From Ferribacterium limneticum (GTDB lineage: Bacteria; Pseudomonadota; Gammaproteobacteria; Burkholderiales; Rhodocyclaceae): a stretch of 64,000 nt of DNA. Position numbers and translations under genes: made by a program. How positions within the stretch are numbered: position 1 is the stretch's first letter; each line of letters opens with the position of its first letter. The notes under the pieces are model-generated. The model was not told where the DNA came from. It searched no databases and saw nothing but the letters and a program-made list of their open reading frames with translations. The stretch lies in contig NZ_CP075190.1 of NCBI RefSeq assembly GCF_020510585.1, positions 1,300,001-1,364,000 on the forward strand, read 5' to 3'. Below, piece by piece: positions 63,274 to 64,000 of the stretch.

Positions 63274-64000
63274 TATCGGAACTCGAAGTTTTCAAAGTGG
63301 ATGTGGCGGGGAGAAATACCTCTGCCGCTCAAGGCCTTTCTGAGGCCGGCAACTAGGCCGGGCGGGCCGCAAAGATAGCAATCATGTTGTGCAAGGGTAG
63401 TTGCGTCGGGCAGGATCGTATTCAAATCAGGAACATCCTTGCCAGTTGCGACAGCGCAAAGGGAGAGGTTCGAGTCATTTGTCGCCAATGCCTGAATTTC
63501 TTGCAAAAATGCGGCATCGGCATCGGACCGATAAAGATACAAGAGAAGCGTTTTCTGACTGAGCGGCCCTGCCCGAAGTTGCGCCAGAAACGGCGTAATG
63601 CCAATGCCGCCGGCAACCCACAGTTGGGGCGACAACGAACGATCAGTCAGAAATTCCCCAAAGGCGCCATGCACACGTGCCATGACGCCAGACTCAATGG
63701 ACTGAATTTTCCGGGTGCAATCGCCCAGCGCTTTCACACCAATCTGCATTTCACCGCCAGCCCCGACTGCACTGACGGTAAACGGATGAAACTCACCGCA
63801 GCCTCTGAATGTGGGCCCTGAAAAGAAAGCAACCAGTACAAACTGACCGGGCTTTACGGCGACGACTTCGCCCAAGGGTTTGAGTGCTATCTCCACCATG
63901 TCTTTGGCAACCACTTTGACGGCTTGTACGATAAAGGGCCGGGCGGCAAGGCCAAAATCCTCCCTCACGATACGCCAACCGAGAAAGAAGGCTGCAAGTA
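63273..64000 (-). CDS. Ferric reductase-like oxidoreductase, C-terminal part (runs off the window)
   Basis: The frame is open to the window's right edge (about 242 residues visible, upstream of the GTG at 63968 the frame reads LAAFFLGWRIV, a hydrophobic end). The visible part is an FNR-type domain: FAD site HPFTVSAVGAGGEM, NAD(P)H site VAGGIGITPFLAQL and a CGPPGLV motif near the end. This points to a ferric reductase/NADPH-oxidase-like protein with a heme membrane region outside the window. The partner b5 gene overlaps its stop. Confidence 0.85.
   Translation of the reverse strand, partial: LAAFFLGWRIVREDFGLAARPFIVQAVKVVAKDMVEIALKPLGEVVAVKPGQFVLVAFFSGPTFRGCGEFHPFTVSAVGAGGEMQIGVKALGDCTRKIQSIESGVMARVHGAFGEFLTDRSLSPQLWVAGGIGITPFLAQLRAGPLSQKTLLLYLYRSDADAAFLQEIQALATNDSNLSLCAVATGKDVPDLNTILPDATTLAQHDCYLCGPPGLVAGLRKALSGRGISPRHIHFENFEFR

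Overview
The window reads as a piece of chromosome from a high-GC betaproteobacterium. The best guess is Rhodocyclales (Dechloromonas, Azonexus or Aromatoleum-like). This rests on gene content: an acetone carboxylase operon with its sigma-54 activator, a complete rnfABCDGE operon, a class 2 pyrD, DbpA, Kup and an alternative oxidase. It is inference, not a database result. I saw no rRNA, tRNA, CRISPR array, transposase or integrase.

Layout. 0-7 kb holds the end of htpG, a small unknown protein, dbpA, a YgjP-type metallopeptidase, an MFS transporter, a LysR regulator divergent from a TauE/SafE exporter, and a DUF3820 protein. 6.9-22.9 kb is an acetone utilisation locus. The activator (acxR) is divergent from acxABC, with a sigma-54 promoter and a perfect inverted repeat between them. 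Downstream lie an envelope module (YCF48-like, MMPL/RND, DUF1302, DUF1329), a fused succinyl-CoA:3-ketoacid CoA-transferase, a 72-residue unknown and a carboxymuconolactone decarboxylase-like protein. AcxABC would make acetoacetate from acetone and bicarbonate, and the CoA-transferase would activate it.

23.0-26.5 kb is the most foreign part: an AT-rich block of five tightly packed genes (Nudix, membrane-anchored unknown, NeuD/PglD-like acyltransferase, histidine-phosphatase-like, second Nudix). It is bounded by 54-bp direct repeats (50/54 identical), and the right copy includes the terminator hairpin of the neighbouring cysteine-rich protein. This is my leading candidate for an undescribed system.

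27-40 kb holds an orphan GspE/PilB-type ATPase, DUF1841, a FIST protein, nth, a PAS-PAS-GGDEF protein, an RlmN-like radical SAM enzyme, rnfABCDGE and pyrD. 40-46 kb is a TolC/MacA/MacB-type efflux operon ending in a sulfide-dehydrogenase-like flavoprotein. 46-57 kb holds a hybrid histidine kinase, a DUF411 protein that has lost its usual metal ligands, an ankyrin protein, kup, acyP, a disulfide reductase next to a peroxiredoxin-glutaredoxin fusion, and a DUF3616 protein. 57-64 kb is accessory and decayed: a cheB remnant, a 24-residue membrane peptide, DUF2789, a hydrolase, a frameshifted alternative oxidase, three unknown envelope proteins, and a cytochrome b5/ferric-reductase-like pair running off the right edge.

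One theme crosses the window. A dispersed element of about 38 bp (left half ATTTCAATTTTGGCC, right half CCGGTTGACCGTGG) occurs at least 13 times. It lies mostly at gene ends, three times joined to a hairpin so that it looks like a terminator, and at least three times inside coding sequence (the signal peptide of the TolC-like protein, a FIST protein, and the tail of the RlmN-like enzyme).
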